Below, piece after piece: positions 53,061 through 63,199 of a stretch of DNA of 64,000 nt. Under the pieces are notes generated by a model that saw nothing but the letters and a program-made list of their open reading frames with translations, ran no database searches and was not told the origin of the DNA. The stretch is taken from assembly GCA_047947135.1 (NCBI GenBank), contig CP170457.1, positions 2,914,001-2,978,000 on the forward strand, read 5' to 3'. Every line of letters begins with the position of its first letter. Position 1 is the first letter of the stretch. The translations under genes and the position numbers were made by a program. This DNA is from Planctobacterium sp047947135 (lineage in GTDB: Bacteria; Pseudomonadota; Gammaproteobacteria; Enterobacterales; Alteromonadaceae).

Positions 53061-54440
53061 ATGGACATTACGCACTGGCGAAAACGATTTAAAAGCACTT
53101 TTACTTTAAGTATTTCTTTATTGATGTTGGTGGCAATGCCTGGCTATTCCGCGGGTGACTGGCCAGAAAAAGAAGAGCTTAAATTCGGTTTTATTAAATT
53201 AACCGATATGGCGCCATTGGCCATCGCGTATGAAAAGGGTTACTTCGAAGACGAAGGTCTCTACGTGACCTTGGAAGCACAAGCAAACTGGAAAGTGCTA
53301 TTAGACCGGGTTATCGATGGCCAGTTAGATGGAGCACATATGTTGGCAGGCCAGCCACTGGGTGCAACGATTGGGTTTGGTACTCAAGCCGACATTATCA
53401 CTGCGTTCAGCATGGATCTTAACGGTAACGGTATTACCGTATCCAATGATATCTGGCGACAAATGAAGCCGAATATTCCCCATGAGGATGGTAAGCCAGT
53501 TCATCCAATCAAAGCGGATGCGTTAAAACCAGTGGTAGATAGCTACCGTGCCAAAGGTCAACCATTCAACATGGGTATGGTTTTCCCGGTGTCCACGCAC
53601 AATTATGAATTACGTTATTGGTTAGCCGCGGGAAACATTCATCCAGGGTTCTACGCACCCCATAAAGGTGATATCAGTGGCCAGATAGACGCCGAAGCCT
53701 TGTTATCCGTGACGCCGCCTCCGCAAATGCCGGCTACGATGGAAGCCGGAACCATTTATGGCTATTGCGTAGGCGAACCCTGGAATCAACAAGCCGTATT
53801 TAAAGGTATTGGTGTCCCCGTGATTACTGATTATGAAATCTGGAAGAACAACCCGGAAAAAGTATTTGGTGTAAGTAAGACCTGGGCGGAAAAGTATCCT
53901 AATACCCATAAACGTGTGGTTAAAGCGCTCATTCGAGCTGCGATCTGGTTAGATGAGAATGATAATGCCAATCGCCCGGAAGCGGTAAAAATCCTGGCGC
54001 GCCCCCAATACGTTGGTGCTGATGAAAAGGTCATTGCCAACAGCATGACGGGCACCTTTGAATACGAAAAGGGGGATAAGCGAGACGTACCCGATTTTAA
54101 CGTGTTCTTCCGTTATTTCGCTACTTACCCGTATTACTCGGATGCTATTTGGTATCTCACTCAAATGCGTCGCTGGGGACAGATCAGCGAGCAGCAATCT
54201 GACGATTGGTATTTCGATATCGCAAAGCAGGTTTATCGTCCCGATATATACGTCGCTGCTGCACAGGACCTTATCAAAGAAGGCAAGGCCAAAGCGGAAC
54301 AATTCCCAGACTTTGCAAAAGAACAAGGCTTCAGAGCTCCTCAAACCCATTTTATTGACAATCTGGTATTTGATGGTCGCCAACCCAACGCCTACATCGA
54401 CAAATTTAAGATTGGATTGAAAGGGCCTGAAAAGCTTTAA
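53061..54440 (+). CDS. nrtA: Nitrate ABC transporter substrate-binding protein
   Basis: The 459-residue periplasmic protein starts with a Sec signal peptide (LSISLLMLVAMPGYSAG, cleavage near residue 34) after an Arg/Lys-rich start, and continues with the NrtA/CmpA fold (KFGFIKLTDMAPLAIAYEKG). Conserved segments include GNGITVSNDIW and YGYCVGEPWNQQAV. The ATG at 53061 has AGAGG 6 bases upstream; the frame extends into the terminator and that part is not used. First gene of the operon after the leader. Confidence 0.95.
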   Translation: MDITHWRKRFKSTFTLSISLLMLVAMPGYSAGDWPEKEELKFGFIKLTDMAPLAIAYEKGYFEDEGLYVTLEAQANWKVLLDRVIDGQLDGAHMLAGQPLGATIGFGTQADIITAFSMDLNGNGITVSNDIWRQMKPNIPHEDGKPVHPIKADALKPVVDSYRAKGQPFNMGMVFPVSTHNYELRYWLAAGNIHPGFYAPHKGDISGQIDAEALLSVTPPPQMPATMEAGTIYGYCVGEPWNQQAVFKGIGVPVITDYEIWKNNPEKVFGVSKTWAEKYPNTHKRVVKALIRAAIWLDENDNANRPEAVKILARPQYVGADEKVIANSMTGTFEYEKGDKRDVPDFNVFFRYFATYPYYSDAIWYLTQMRRWGQISEQQSDDWYFDIAKQVYRPDIYVAAAQDLIKEGKAKAEQFPDFAKEQGFRAPQTHFIDNLVFDGRQPNAYIDKFKIGLKGPEKL

Positions 54441-54537
54441 CGACTGAAGCAAGTAAGTAGTTTTTACATGTGCTCACAAGGATGTGAATGCTTTTTAAGA
54501 CATGGAAATAGTCACCGGAATTTGAGTGGAGAATAGA

Positions 54538-55530
54538 ATGAAAAGTGCTGTATTAGACAAGGTTACGTTGTTAAAACTGCCGAATCCAATTGCGCACCAA
54601 AGTGTCACCGCAGGTTTGCGCAAAGCATTGCTACCTTTGCTGGGATTAATACTGTTTGTGGCTATCTGGCATGGTAGTGCCAGTCGCATAGAAACTTCGT
54701 TGGGGCAATTTCCGGGACCTGTTCAAGTCTATAGCCAAAGTGTCCAATTATGGAAAGAGCACCAGTCAGAACAGGTGAAAGCGCAGGCGTTCTTTGAACG
54801 TCAGGAAGTACGTAATGCACAGCGCCAGAAACTGGATCCCAGTTATGAGGCGAAAATCAGAAAGTACACCGGTGCCCCGACATTTTTTGCACAAATTTGG
54901 ACGAGTCTTTACACCGTTACAGTGGGCTTCTTGTTGGCGTCCGTTATCGCTGTGCCGCTGGGAATCGTCTGCGGCTTAAGCAAATCGGTCTACGTCGCGA
55001 TCAATCCGCTTATTCAAATATTTAAACCAGTGTCGCCACTGGCCTGGTTACCACTGGTCACAATGATCGTCAGTGCGGTGTACGTTACTGATGAGCCGTT
55101 ATTTGCAAAGTCGTTTGTAACCTCTGCTGTCACTGTCGCTTTGTGTTGTTTATGGCCAACGCTTATCAATACCGCGGTCGGTGTGTCGGGGATACCAAAT
55201 GATTTGGTTAATGTGAGTAAAGTACTGCGACTGAATGCATTGGCACACGTTATCAAAATTGTGCTACCCGCATCTGTACCGATGATTTTCACTGGGCTTC
55301 GATTGTCGCTGGGTATCGGCTGGATGGTGTTGATTGCGGCAGAAATGCTGGCGCAGAATCCAGGACTTGGCAAGTTTGTCTGGGATGAATTTCAAAATGG
55401 CAGTTCTGACTCACTGGCTCGCATCATGGTTGCCGTGTTGGTGATTGGTTTAATCGGCTTTGTTCTGGATAGGGGAATGCTGTTGATACAACGCCATATC
55501 AGTTGGGACAAAAGCGCCACCATACGCTAA
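54538..55530 (+). CDS. nrtB: Nitrate ABC transporter permease
   Basis: A 330-residue membrane permease with about seven hydrophobic helices. The BPD_transp_1 EAA-type loop is PNDLVNVSKVLRLNALAHVIKIVLPASVP (about 225-255). It includes an atypical insert of polar residues after the first helix (about 50-110, AQAFFERQEVRNAQR region). The ATG at 54538 is chosen, since GGAG precedes it by 6 bases. Ninety-seven bases follow nrtA. Confidence 0.92.
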   Translation: MKSAVLDKVTLLKLPNPIAHQSVTAGLRKALLPLLGLILFVAIWHGSASRIETSLGQFPGPVQVYSQSVQLWKEHQSEQVKAQAFFERQEVRNAQRQKLDPSYEAKIRKYTGAPTFFAQIWTSLYTVTVGFLLASVIAVPLGIVCGLSKSVYVAINPLIQIFKPVSPLAWLPLVTMIVSAVYVTDEPLFAKSFVTSAVTVALCCLWPTLINTAVGVSGIPNDLVNVSKVLRLNALAHVIKIVLPASVPMIFTGLRLSLGIGWMVLIAAEMLAQNPGLGKFVWDEFQNGSSDSLARIMVAVLVIGLIGFVLDRGMLLIQRHISWDKSATIR

Positions 55531-55570
55531 ACGCTGACGCTCTTAAGCAGAAATCAGAGGAAAGAATACA

Positions 55571-56410
55571 ATGAAAGCACATTTAGAATTAAGTCAGATT
55601 GGCATGGAGTTTCCCACTCCCAAAGGGCCTTTTGTGGCGCTTAAGGATGTCAATTTAAAAATTACAGAAGGCCAGTTCATCTCACTGATTGGACATTCAG
55701 GTTGTGGTAAATCCACGGTGTTAAATCTGGTTGCAGGTCTCTATCAGGCAACGGAAGGTGGCGTCATTCTGGCGGGTAAAGAAGTAAATTCACCGGGACC
55801 GGAACGTGCGGTTGTGTTTCAAAACCATTCTTTGTTGCCCTGGCTTTCGACCTATCAGAATGTGCACCTTGCGGTAAAACAAACCTGTAAGCACATGGAC
55901 AAGTCACAACAACACGACTGGGTAATGCACAACCTGGAATTGGTGCATATGACACACGCTAAAGACAAGTTACCCAGTGAAATTTCCGGTGGCATGAAAC
56001 AGCGTGTCGGCATCGCTCGAGCATTGTCAATGGAACCATCTGTGCTGCTGATGGATGAGCCATTTGGTGCATTAGATGCGTTAACCCGCGCTCATTTACA
56101 GGACTCCGTTATGGAGATTCACGCAAAGCTTGGCAATACCGTCATTATGATTACCCATGATGTTGACGAGGCGGTTTTATTATCTGACCGCATCGTGATG
56201 ATGACCAATGGTCCTTCTGCCACTATCGGCGAAATCCTGGATATTTCCTTGGCGCGTCCCCGCAATCGTATCGCACTGTCTGATGATGCTAAATACAACC
56301 ATTATCGACATGAAGTGTTGAGTTTCCTGTATGAGAAACAGCGCAAGATTGAACCTGTTATGGCAACAAGTTCTGACGTTAAATCTGTACCGTCTTCAGA
56401 TGCGGCATAG
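55571..56410 (+). CDS. nrtC: Nitrate ABC transporter ATP-binding protein
   Basis: The 279-residue ATPase has Walker A LIGHSGCGKSTVLN (about 39-52), Q-loop VVFQNHSLLPW, signature ISGGMKQRVGIAR (about 138-150), Walker B LLMDEPFGALD and H-loop THDVDEAV. It lacks the C-terminal substrate-binding domain of cyanobacterial NrtC, so by architecture it is NrtD-like. The gene drives nitrate uptake with nrtAB and is followed 11 bases later by nirB. Confidence 0.92.
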   Translation: MKAHLELSQIGMEFPTPKGPFVALKDVNLKITEGQFISLIGHSGCGKSTVLNLVAGLYQATEGGVILAGKEVNSPGPERAVVFQNHSLLPWLSTYQNVHLAVKQTCKHMDKSQQHDWVMHNLELVHMTHAKDKLPSEISGGMKQRVGIARALSMEPSVLLMDEPFGALDALTRAHLQDSVMEIHAKLGNTVIMITHDVDEAVLLSDRIVMMTNGPSATIGEILDISLARPRNRIALSDDAKYNHYRHEVLSFLYEKQRKIEPVMATSSDVKSVPSSDAA

Positions 56411-56421
56411 GAGATTAAATC

Positions 56422-59010
56422 ATGAGTTCTTCATTTAAAGTAGTTGTTGTTGGAAACGGTATGGTGGGCCATCACTTTGTTGAAGCGCTACGCACTGAGA
56501 TGCCGAGTGCCCATATCATTGTGCTCAGTGCAGAACCCCGTCTAGCTTATGACCGGGTGCACTTGTCTGAGTTCTTTTCTGGTAAAACCGCTGAAGAACT
56601 GGCGTTAACCACACCAGAAGCGTATCAGGCATTAGATGTTGAATTTTATACCAATGCAAAAGTGACAGGCATTGATCGTCAGAAACAACAGGTGAATACC
56701 CAAAGCGGATTGAGTTTTAGCTATGACAAATTAGTGTTGGCCACAGGTTCTTTTCCATTCGTCCCTCCCATTCCCGGACATGAGCAACCCCATTGCCTAG
56801 TGTATCGCACCATTGAGGATTTAGAAGCAATCCAATCCTCCGCAAGCCAGAGTAAAACCGGCGTAGTTATTGGGGGAGGTTTACTGGGACTGGAAGCCGC
56901 AAATGCCCTAAAGCAAGCTGGTCTGGAAACCCATGTTGTGGAATTTGCACCGCAACTGATGGCTGTACAGCTGGACTTAGCAGGAGGAAATTTACTTCGG
57001 GATAAAATTCAGGAATTGGGTGTGACGGTTCACACCAACAAAGTGACTGAGATGATCGCTGAGTCAGACAAAGCTCGTTACGAATTACGTTTTAAAGACG
57101 GCGATATATTACCTACAGATATGATCTTGTTCTCCGCAGGTATCAGACCACAGGATAATCTTGCTAGAGAGCATGATTTAGAGATTGGTCCTCGCGGTGG
57201 AGTCATTGTCAATGATCAGTGTCAAACCTCTGATAACGATATATACGCCATAGGGGAATGTGCTTTATGGAATGAACAGATTTTTGGTTTAGTGGCACCT
57301 GGTTACCAAATGGCACGAGCAGCCGCCAGTCACATCGCAGGAGGCGATAGGACCTTTACTGGTGCTGATATGAGCACCAAGCTAAAACTGTTGGGTGTCG
57401 ACGTTGGGTCGATTGGGGATGCTCATGCCAGAACACCAGGTGCCCTTGCGTATACCTATCATAATCAGCCTGCACAAGTGTACAAAAAGCTGGTCGTGGA
57501 TGCGCAGCAAAAACATGTTTTAGGCGCAGTATTAGTCGGGGATGTCAGCGATTACGACACGTTGTTGCAATATGCACTAAACGGCATTGAATTGCCTGAA
57601 CAACCGGAAGCTCTGATTTTACCAACATCTGAGGGTGAAGGTGGTGGCTTATCGGCGGGCATGTTACCCGACAACGCCACGGTCTGTTCCTGTCACAACG
57701 TATCCAAAGGCGACATTGTGGGTGCCATGAATGATGGTGCCTGCAGTTTGCCGGATATCAAGCAGTGTACCAAGGCCAGCACGGGATGCGGGGGATGTTC
57801 TGCCTTATTGAAATCGGTTGTCGATATCGAGTTGGAAAGCCGGGGCATTGAAGTGAAAAAGGATATTTGCGAACACTTTCCTTACAGCAGACAGGAGCTG
57901 TTCCACCTAATGAAAATCGACAATATTCGCAGTTTCGAGCAGCTGTTATCTCAGCATGGTAAAGGACTGGGGTGCGATATCTGCAAACCTGCTGTTGCCT
58001 CCATCCTGGCTTCAAACTGGAATGATTATATTCTGGAACCTCAACATATTGGCCTGCAGGATACCAACGACCGTTATCTAGCCAATATGCAAAAAGACGG
58101 TACCTATTCTGTTGTACCAAGAGTGGCTGGCGGTGAAATTACCGCGGACAAATTGATTGCCCTTGGCGAAGTAGCAAAAGAATTCGGCCTGTATTGCAAA
58201 GTAACAGGTGGGCAGCGCATCGATTTATTTGGTGCCCGTTTGGAAGAACTCCCCATCATCTGGAAAAAACTGGTCTCGGCAGGTTTTGAAACCGGTCATG
58301 CTTACGGCAAATCACTAAGAACGGTGAAGTCCTGCGTTGGCAGCACCTGGTGTCGTTATGGTGTGCAGGACAGTGTCGGTACCGCCATAAATATTGAGAA
58401 CCGCTATAAAGGACTGCGTTCACCTCATAAAATTAAGATGGCTGTATCCGGCTGTACGCGAGAATGTGCCGAAGCACAAAGCAAAGATGTGGGCGTCATT
58501 GCCACTGAGAACGGCTGGAATTTGTTTGTTGGCGGAAATGGCGGTATGAAACCCAGACACGCCGACCTGTTTGCCACGGACCTTGATACCGAAACACTGG
58601 TCAAGTACATAGATCGCTTCCTCATGTTTTACATCAAAACCGCAGACAGGTTACAGCGTACCTCTGTCTGGCTGGAAAACCTGGATGGTGGACTGGCCTA
58701 TTTGCAGGACGTCATCATCAATGATTCCTTAGGTTTAGCTGCAGAGTTGGAAAGCCAAATGCATAGCATTGTGGGGACCTATCAGTGCGAGTGGAAAACC
58801 ACCATCGAAGACCCACAGGCATTGGCGCGTTTTCAACAGTTTGTCAATTCCCCTGATGAAGATGAAAACGTGGTGTTTGTTGAAGAGAGACAACAAATCA
58901 GACCTGCCAACAAGGATGAAAAAGTCCAATTGAATGGGCCCCACATTGTTCCGAAGTCACCAGTGAAACCGGAACTTGAACGTTTACCCGTTGCCGTATT
59001 GGAGGACTGA
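56422..59010 (+). CDS. nirB: NAD(P)H-dependent nitrite reductase, large subunit
   Basis: Reduces nitrite to ammonium. The 862-residue protein contains an N-terminal FAD/NAD domain (VVVVGNGMVGHHFVEAL; GVVIGGGLLGLEAANAL), a [2Fe-2S] BFD domain (VCSCHNVSKGDIV ... STGCGGC, about 428-465), a second Cys pair (GCDICKP), and siroheme/[4Fe-4S] motifs SCVGSTWCRYGVQDS and AVSGCTRECAEAQS. GGAG precedes the ATG. NirD, encoded next, is the small subunit. Confidence 0.96.
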   Translation: MSSSFKVVVVGNGMVGHHFVEALRTEMPSAHIIVLSAEPRLAYDRVHLSEFFSGKTAEELALTTPEAYQALDVEFYTNAKVTGIDRQKQQVNTQSGLSFSYDKLVLATGSFPFVPPIPGHEQPHCLVYRTIEDLEAIQSSASQSKTGVVIGGGLLGLEAANALKQAGLETHVVEFAPQLMAVQLDLAGGNLLRDKIQELGVTVHTNKVTEMIAESDKARYELRFKDGDILPTDMILFSAGIRPQDNLAREHDLEIGPRGGVIVNDQCQTSDNDIYAIGECALWNEQIFGLVAPGYQMARAAASHIAGGDRTFTGADMSTKLKLLGVDVGSIGDAHARTPGALAYTYHNQPAQVYKKLVVDAQQKHVLGAVLVGDVSDYDTLLQYALNGIELPEQPEALILPTSEGEGGGLSAGMLPDNATVCSCHNVSKGDIVGAMNDGACSLPDIKQCTKASTGCGGCSALLKSVVDIELESRGIEVKKDICEHFPYSRQELFHLMKIDNIRSFEQLLSQHGKGLGCDICKPAVASILASNWNDYILEPQHIGLQDTNDRYLANMQKDGTYSVVPRVAGGEITADKLIALGEVAKEFGLYCKVTGGQRIDLFGARLEELPIIWKKLVSAGFETGHAYGKSLRTVKSCVGSTWCRYGVQDSVGTAINIENRYKGLRSPHKIKMAVSGCTRECAEAQSKDVGVIATENGWNLFVGGNGGMKPRHADLFATDLDTETLVKYIDRFLMFYIKTADRLQRTSVWLENLDGGLAYLQDVIINDSLGLAAELESQMHSIVGTYQCEWKTTIEDPQALARFQQFVNSPDEDENVVFVEERQQIRPANKDEKVQLNGPHIVPKSPVKPELERLPVAVLED

Positions 59011-59011
59011 T

Positions 59012-59344
59012 ATGAGCTGGATCCCATTATTTTCAACATCAAAACTGGTTAAAAATGCAGGTGTTTGCGCCAAATATGAGGAGCAGCAAATTGCAATATT
59101 CTGTGTCCAACAAGCACAGGAAGAGCAGATTTATGCCTTACATAACTGGGACCCCATCGGCGAGGCGAATGTATTGAGCCGGGGGATCCTCGGTTCTCTG
59201 GGAGAATCGCTGGTCGTGGCCTCGCCTCTGTATAAACAGCACTTTTGCCTAAAAACAGGGAAATGTCTGGAACAGGATGATGTATACGTACCGGTTTATC
59301 AGGTGCGCTGCAATCAGGGCAATGTTGAATTATTAGTCGAGTAA
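59012..59344 (+). CDS. nirD: Nitrite reductase, small subunit
   Basis: A 110-residue NirD protein of Rieske-like fold without iron ligands, as usual in the family. The ATG at 59012 has GGAGG 6 bases upstream; the frame is open upstream into nirB but without homology. Conserved NWDPIGEANVLSRGILGSLG at about 45-64. It overlaps the operon flow 3 bases before nasA. Confidence 0.93.
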   Translation: MSWIPLFSTSKLVKNAGVCAKYEEQQIAIFCVQQAQEEQIYALHNWDPIGEANVLSRGILGSLGESLVVASPLYKQHFCLKTGKCLEQDDVYVPVYQVRCNQGNVELLVE

Positions 59345-59346
59345 CC

Positions 59347-62091
59347 ATGATGAACCTACCTACCAGACAAAATCAGGTCATAAAGACGTTTCCGACTCTG
59401 AGACAAACAACTTGTCCGTATTGTGGGGTAGGGTGTGGTGTTGACGCCTCCATGCAGTTTGAGCTAGGTGAAAATGGCAAACCAAATCCACGTTTACTGG
59501 CCGTAAGTGGTACACCTGAGCACCCAGCTAATTATGGCAGGCTGTGTGTCAAAGGCAGTCGTTTGGTGGAAAGCAATCAATTGGAAGGGCGTCTACTGCA
59601 GCCTAAAGTGGCGGGCGTGCCTGTCAATTGGGAAATGGCCATTGATAAGGTGGCTACCGGATTTAAAGAATGTATCGCTAAATATGGTAAGGACTCGGTG
59701 GCATTTTATGTCTCGGGCCAGCTATTGACCGAGGACTACTACGTCGCCAATAAGCTGATGAAAGGGTACATAGGCAGTGCCAATATTGATACTAATTCAA
59801 GACTGTGTATGTCATCAGCCGTCGCGGGGTACAAACGCGCTTTTGGTGCCGATGCCGTACCTTGCAGCTACGACGATCTGGAACAATCTCAACTGGTGGT
59901 GCTGGTTGGTTCCAATGCCGCCTGGACCCACCCAGTTTTGTACCAAAGAATCGAACGTGCTAAACAGCTTAATCCAGGCATGAAAGTAGTTGTTGTAGAC
60001 CCACGGGCAACAGACAGTTGTGCCATTGCAGATGTGCATTTGCAAATCCGCCCTGGCTCTGATGTGGCGTTATTTAACGGGTTACTGCGCTTTGTTGAAA
60101 AGCACAATGCGATCGACGAAGCCTTTGTCACTCAACATACCGAAAAATTTGCGGAGTGCATAAAGCGAGCCTCCCGTTGGTGTGAGGAGCGGGTTGCCGA
60201 ATATTGCGATGTGCCATTGACCGATTTAAGGGCATTTTACCGCAGTTTTGCCTTTACTCAGTCCAGTGTGACGGTTTACTCCATGGGGGTGAATCAGTCT
60301 ACATCGGGCGTTGACAAATCCAACGCGATTATCAACTGTCATTTAGCTACGGGGAAAATAGGTAAACCCGGCAGCGGGCCTTTCTCCATGACTGGCCAAC
60401 CAAATGCCATGGGTGGGAGAGAAGTGGGGGGGCTTGCCAATTTACTTGCCTGTCATATGGATTTAGCAAACACCACTCATAGAGACATAGTGCAGTCATA
60501 TTGGCAAAGCCCGGAAATAGCAGATAAACCTGGTTATCTAGCGTTAGATCTGTTTGATGCCATCGATACTGGAAAAGTCAAAGCGGTATGGATCATGGCC
60601 ACCAACCCAGTGGTCAGCATGCCCAATCGTGCACTTATAGAACGTGCCCTTAAAAATTGCGAGTTAGTGGTGGTTTCCGATTGCGCCAATAGTAACGATA
60701 CGCTGGCGCACGCTGATGTAGTTTTACCGGCAACAGGTTGGTCAGAGAAAAATGGCACAGTGACAAATTCAGAAAGACGCATTTCAAGACAACGAGGTTT
60801 ACTCAGTCCTGCAGGTGAATCCCGTCACGACTGGCAAATCATATGTGATGTGGCTAAAGCAATGGGGTTTTCGGGTTTTAATTTCCAACATCCTCATCAG
60901 ATATTTAATGAATATGCAGGGTTGTCGGGCTACCGCAACGATAATTCTCGCGACTTCGATATTTCCGCCTTAGCGGGCATGTCGATGACGCAATATGATG
61001 CCATGGCGCCTGTTCAATGGCCGGTGAATACAGCTCATCCCCAGGGCACCAAACGGCTATTTAGCGATGGACAATTCTTTACAGCGTCTAAAAAAGCGCA
61101 ATTTATTGCGGTTGATCCGCAAAATCCAACACAACAAACTAATGAAACATATCCCTTTCTATTAAACTCAGGACGAATTCGGGATCAATGGCATACCATG
61201 ACCCGCACTGGCAAAGTTGCAGAGCTTAGCACCCATAACGATAAACCCTATCTGGATATTCATCCCGCAGATGCCCAGGCACTTAACCTGTCACCCGATG
61301 ATTTGGTTCAGATTTCTTCCTCCGTCAGCACCCAAACTTGTGTCCTGCATGTCAGGATCAATACCAAGCAGCGCAAGGGAGAATTGTTCGCCCCAATGCA
61401 CTGGAATCAGGAGTTTGGTTCCCATTGTCATATCAATAATTTATTTGCATCCGTAGCCGATCCGATATCAGGTCAGCCAGAGTTAAAACAGGGTGCCGTC
61501 GCGTTGCAGTCCTATAGCAAACCATATTATCTGTCGCTTTGCGTGCGGCAGGAAATTAACCGCGATGAGTTGACCGAACATGTAGATTACTGGTTAAAGC
61601 AAAAAATTATCGGTGGCTTCCATTACTTTATCGGTTTGGATGAAGCGCCTGACTCCTGGCAAGGGTTATTGAGCACTCTAGTTGATAAAGCCTGTTCTTT
61701 GATAGAGGTCACCACACCTAATATGGGCTGTTGGTTGGCAACAGAACAACACCAGCAACTTCAATTGGCTGGCTGGATGTCAAAGCGGCCAATGACGATT
61801 TCTCTGCCTTGGTATCAACATCTGTTAAGCAACGAGTTTGATGAGCAACAAGCGCTGCAACACATCGTTGCACGAGAACCTTCAGATGAATTCAAACAAG
61901 GGCGACTTGTGTGCAGTTGCTTTAGCGTTCGGGAAAAATCCATACAGCAAGCCATTGTAGATGGTTGTGACTCAGTGGAAAAGTTGGGTCAGGCACTGCA
62001 ATGCGGTACCAATTGTGGGTCATGTAAATCAGAACTGGCAGGCATGATCTCTGAGTGTCAGCAGGCCACGAGTGTTGGAGGCAAGATATGA
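59347..62091 (+). CDS. nasA: Assimilatory nitrate reductase, catalytic subunit
   Basis: Cytoplasmic molybdopterin nitrate reductase, 914 residues. The [4Fe-4S] ligands are Cys23, Cys26, Cys30 (TCPYCGVGC) and Cys in GRLCVKGS. Mo-MGD region: NTNSRLCMSSAV, GQPNAMGGREVGGLAN and MATNPVVSMP. The C-terminal 60 residues are a BFD-type [2Fe-2S] domain (LVCSCFSVREKSIQ ... CGTNCGSCKSEL), as in NasA proteins that take electrons through this domain. No separate NADH or ferredoxin subunit is present. Confidence 0.96.
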   Translation: MMNLPTRQNQVIKTFPTLRQTTCPYCGVGCGVDASMQFELGENGKPNPRLLAVSGTPEHPANYGRLCVKGSRLVESNQLEGRLLQPKVAGVPVNWEMAIDKVATGFKECIAKYGKDSVAFYVSGQLLTEDYYVANKLMKGYIGSANIDTNSRLCMSSAVAGYKRAFGADAVPCSYDDLEQSQLVVLVGSNAAWTHPVLYQRIERAKQLNPGMKVVVVDPRATDSCAIADVHLQIRPGSDVALFNGLLRFVEKHNAIDEAFVTQHTEKFAECIKRASRWCEERVAEYCDVPLTDLRAFYRSFAFTQSSVTVYSMGVNQSTSGVDKSNAIINCHLATGKIGKPGSGPFSMTGQPNAMGGREVGGLANLLACHMDLANTTHRDIVQSYWQSPEIADKPGYLALDLFDAIDTGKVKAVWIMATNPVVSMPNRALIERALKNCELVVVSDCANSNDTLAHADVVLPATGWSEKNGTVTNSERRISRQRGLLSPAGESRHDWQIICDVAKAMGFSGFNFQHPHQIFNEYAGLSGYRNDNSRDFDISALAGMSMTQYDAMAPVQWPVNTAHPQGTKRLFSDGQFFTASKKAQFIAVDPQNPTQQTNETYPFLLNSGRIRDQWHTMTRTGKVAELSTHNDKPYLDIHPADAQALNLSPDDLVQISSSVSTQTCVLHVRINTKQRKGELFAPMHWNQEFGSHCHINNLFASVADPISGQPELKQGAVALQSYSKPYYLSLCVRQEINRDELTEHVDYWLKQKIIGGFHYFIGLDEAPDSWQGLLSTLVDKACSLIEVTTPNMGCWLATEQHQQLQLAGWMSKRPMTISLPWYQHLLSNEFDEQQALQHIVAREPSDEFKQGRLVCSCFSVREKSIQQAIVDGCDSVEKLGQALQCGTNCGSCKSELAGMISECQQATSVGGKI

Positions 62092-62996
62092 GTAGTATTT
62101 CCCTGAGCAATGGCTTGGCGTCAGTCATGGCCCTGTTTAGAAAGTTTGACGGATTAACCAAACGTAAAATTGACTTGTCCTCCTGGTGGAATAGCTCTGC
62201 AAACACTAACGAACGCAGTGCCAACGGCAAAGTTTATATTATTGGTGCCGGTCCTGGTGACCCGGAGTTGTTGACCATGAAAGCCCATCGATTATTGCAA
62301 AATGCAGACGTCGTACTGTTTGACTGGCTGGTATCGGAGGAATTACTCAACCTCGCGCCGCGCAATGCTATCCGCCAGTTTGTCGGCAAGCGCTGTGGTC
62401 AGCATTCCTGCCCGCAGGAAATGATTTGCAATCTTATGGTGCAACACGCGTCTTTTGGCCGAAACGTAGTGCGCTTAAAAGGGGGGGATCCGAGCGTATT
62501 TGGTCGGGTCAGTGAAGAGTGTCAGGCGTTGCAGGCTGCTGATATTCCCTTTGCTATAGTGCCGGGGATCACCGCTGCAACAGGCATGGCAGCGTACACT
62601 GGAATGCCGTTAACTGACAGGCGCTTTGCTCAGTCAGTCAGATTGATTACTGCATCATTAAAACATCCGGATGCAGAGCCAGAATGGCAAAATATGGTGG
62701 CACAAGATGCTCAGAAGCAAGACACCCTGGTGTTCTACATGGGACTGAAGAAAGTATCAAAGATAGTAGCCAGGCTGCGGCAACATAACATGCCGCCTGA
62801 CACGGCAATTGCTCTTGTGGATCAAGCCTGCCTGCCAACGCAGCAGGTCCTTAGTGGCACCTTAGCCAATATTGAGCAACGCCTGCTCGAAGCCAATTTG
62901 GCAGGGCCCGCACTAATCATAGTGGGTGAAACCGCTCGCCAGTCATTTTCAGTTGCCGCGGAATTGCTGAGTCATCAACACACAACAATCAGGTAA
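62088..62996 (+). CDS. cobA: Uroporphyrinogen-III C-methyltransferase
   Basis: Makes precorrin-2, the precursor of siroheme for NirB. The 302-residue protein has VYIIGAGPGDPELLTMKAH at about residue 48, VRLKGGDPSVFGR, and PGITAATGMAAY. The first 45 residues are an extra N-terminal stretch (FRKFDGLTKRKIDLSSWW) that is not part of the methylase. It overlaps the nasA stop by ATGA, with GGAGG upstream. The CysG oxidase/ferrochelatase part is absent, so those steps are elsewhere. Confidence 0.94.
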   Translation: MSSISLSNGLASVMALFRKFDGLTKRKIDLSSWWNSSANTNERSANGKVYIIGAGPGDPELLTMKAHRLLQNADVVLFDWLVSEELLNLAPRNAIRQFVGKRCGQHSCPQEMICNLMVQHASFGRNVVRLKGGDPSVFGRVSEECQALQAADIPFAIVPGITAATGMAAYTGMPLTDRRFAQSVRLITASLKHPDAEPEWQNMVAQDAQKQDTLVFYMGLKKVSKIVARLRQHNMPPDTAIALVDQACLPTQQVLSGTLANIEQRLLEANLAGPALIIVGETARQSFSVAAELLSHQHTTIR

Positions 62997-63199
62997 TAAT
63001 TGGAGGGCACGACGACACAACAAAAATTTTTCCTTGAAAAGACACCCAATGACAACGTAGTACAAAGCGCAGGATGTGCTCAAAGGAGATGTGCTACTGG
63101 CTGGACGCCAAAGTGAAAAGCGGACACCGAGTATGAATTATTCGCTCTCACGCTTTTATCTGAATTAAGAGTCAACACACCTTTTTAGGGGAACACACT

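Noticed and set aside
63000..63199. Second ANTAR leader before the porin
   Set aside because: I found hairpins (TGGC-TGGAC-GCCA) but no A1/G4 hexaloop pair and no terminator ahead of the porin ATG.
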